Positions 63,679-64,000 of a DNA stretch of 64,000 bases are shown one piece after another. The first letter of the stretch is position 1; every line of letters begins with the position of its first letter. The notes under the pieces are model-generated. The model saw only the letters and a list, made by a program, of their open reading frames with translations. It made no database searches and was not told the DNA's origin. Both the position numbers and the translations under genes were made by a program. This DNA comes from Planococcus glaciei (GTDB lineage Bacteria; Bacillota; Bacilli; Bacillales_A; Planococcaceae), in NCBI RefSeq assembly GCF_900099655.1, contig NZ_FNDC01000015.1, forward strand, positions 59,321-123,320. Reading direction: 5' to 3'.

Positions 63679-64000
63679 GTGTGCCCGGCATGGGCGTAAT
63701 CTATAGGGTGCAAGTCCCGAACGGTGAAGGCAGAAGTAACCGTTAGCCAAGCGCAAGGGTGTCCACGGCGACGTGGAATCTGAAGGAAGCGGGCGGCAAA
63801 CCTCCGGTCTGAGGAACACGAACTTCATACAAGGCTATGTGCGATTGGGTGAGTCTGCTGAACAAGGCAAAGCCCTTTCTGCCGAAGGTCGCATGCAGTA
63901 AATGAAGCAGATAGGTGGAGGGAAAGATTGCGTTCTTACCCGGGGAGGTCTGGTTGAAACGCCAAGTACCCTTGGTAACCTGCCCAGTGATGGGCAGCTG
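63679..64000 (+). mobile_element. Group IIC intron, 5' part (cut by window end)
   Basis: Begins GTGTGCCCGGCATGGGCG, followed by CTATAGGGTGCAAGTCCCGA, AACCGTTAGCC, GCAAGGGTGTCC, AAACCTCCGGTCTGAGGAAC, ACGAACTTCATAC and ATTGCGTTCTTACCCGGGGA. These match domain I of the well-studied Oceanobacillus iheyensis class IIC intron from memory. It sits directly behind a terminator hairpin, the known target type of class IIC introns. The reverse transcriptase gene would lie beyond the window. Confidence 0.92.

Overview
The window looks like a chromosomal segment of a low-to-mid GC Gram-positive bacterium of the Bacillales, most likely a Planococcaceae relative (inference). The signs are strong AGGAGG-type ribosome sites with frequent GTG/TTG starts, Rho-independent terminators after most units, a GlpP-controlled glycerol regulon, wall teichoic acid genes (TagB/D/F/G/H), LtaS-like and YfhO-like proteins, a class D sortase and an Oceanobacillus-type group IIC intron. 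Nearly the whole window is about building, exporting and decorating cell-surface polymers.

Layout. 1-6.5 kb: a beta-propeller protein cut by the window edge, galU, two VanZ-like proteins, a DUF1269-like protein and two FemAB-like transferases facing each other. 6.9-16.5 kb: a patchy AT-rich region with a truncated ATP-grasp gene, a TagG/TagH exporter, a decayed SGNH copy, a secreted CocE-type hydrolase, an LtaS-family enzyme, an SGNH-fold protein lacking its catalytic serine, and a GlcG/HbpS fragment. 16.7-24.4 kb: YfhO, then glpP-glpF-glpK-glpD with a cre site and two GlpP-type leader hairpins. 24.4-28 kb: an anchored FAD oxidoreductase and a zinc-ribbon/HtrA-like protease. 28-42.7 kb: the teichoic-acid block with galE, a second TagG/TagH pair with an extended ATPase, GT4, GT2-TagF fusion, GT2, divergent tagB/tagD, a TagF-like polymerase, an HPr-kinase-like ATPase and a threonine-aldolase-like enzyme. 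42.7-47 kb: GIY-YIG and MBL proteins, then a class D sortase with an LPXTA acidic surface protein. 47.5-49.9 kb: two more FemAB-like genes. 49.9-50.4 kb: an intergenic cassette of structured repeats. 50.7-59 kb: a polysaccharide operon with MurJ/Wzx-like flippase, Wzy-like polymerase, nucleotide-sugar dehydrogenase, initiating phosphoglycosyltransferase, GT4, HPr-kinase-like ATPase and GT4. 59.2-63.6 kb: a YciI pseudogene, DUF805 protein, SGNH hydrolase, HEAT-repeat protein and processive GT2 synthase. The window ends inside a group IIC intron inserted directly after a terminator.

The genes fit together. GlpF/K/P supply and control glycerol-3-phosphate, TagD activates it to CDP-glycerol, TagB/TagF-type enzymes polymerise it, and TagG/H export the polymer. 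GalU, GalE and the dehydrogenase concern UDP-hexose precursors for the second, Wzy-type polymer.

The most notable new observation is a shared promoter architecture: two TTTAACC/A repeats with an 11-bp period, then exactly 5 bp, then a TAG(T/A)AT -10-like box. It lies upstream of one FemAB-like gene, of the first HPr-kinase-like gene and of the Wzy-type operon that holds the second HPr-kinase-like gene. This suggests one OmpR/PhoB-type regulator controls these envelope loci together. Other points worth checking are a nucleotide-sugar dehydrogenase without its catalytic cysteine, a GDSL-family pseudoenzyme with a decayed twin, and the GT4/HPrK-like/GT4 arrangement.
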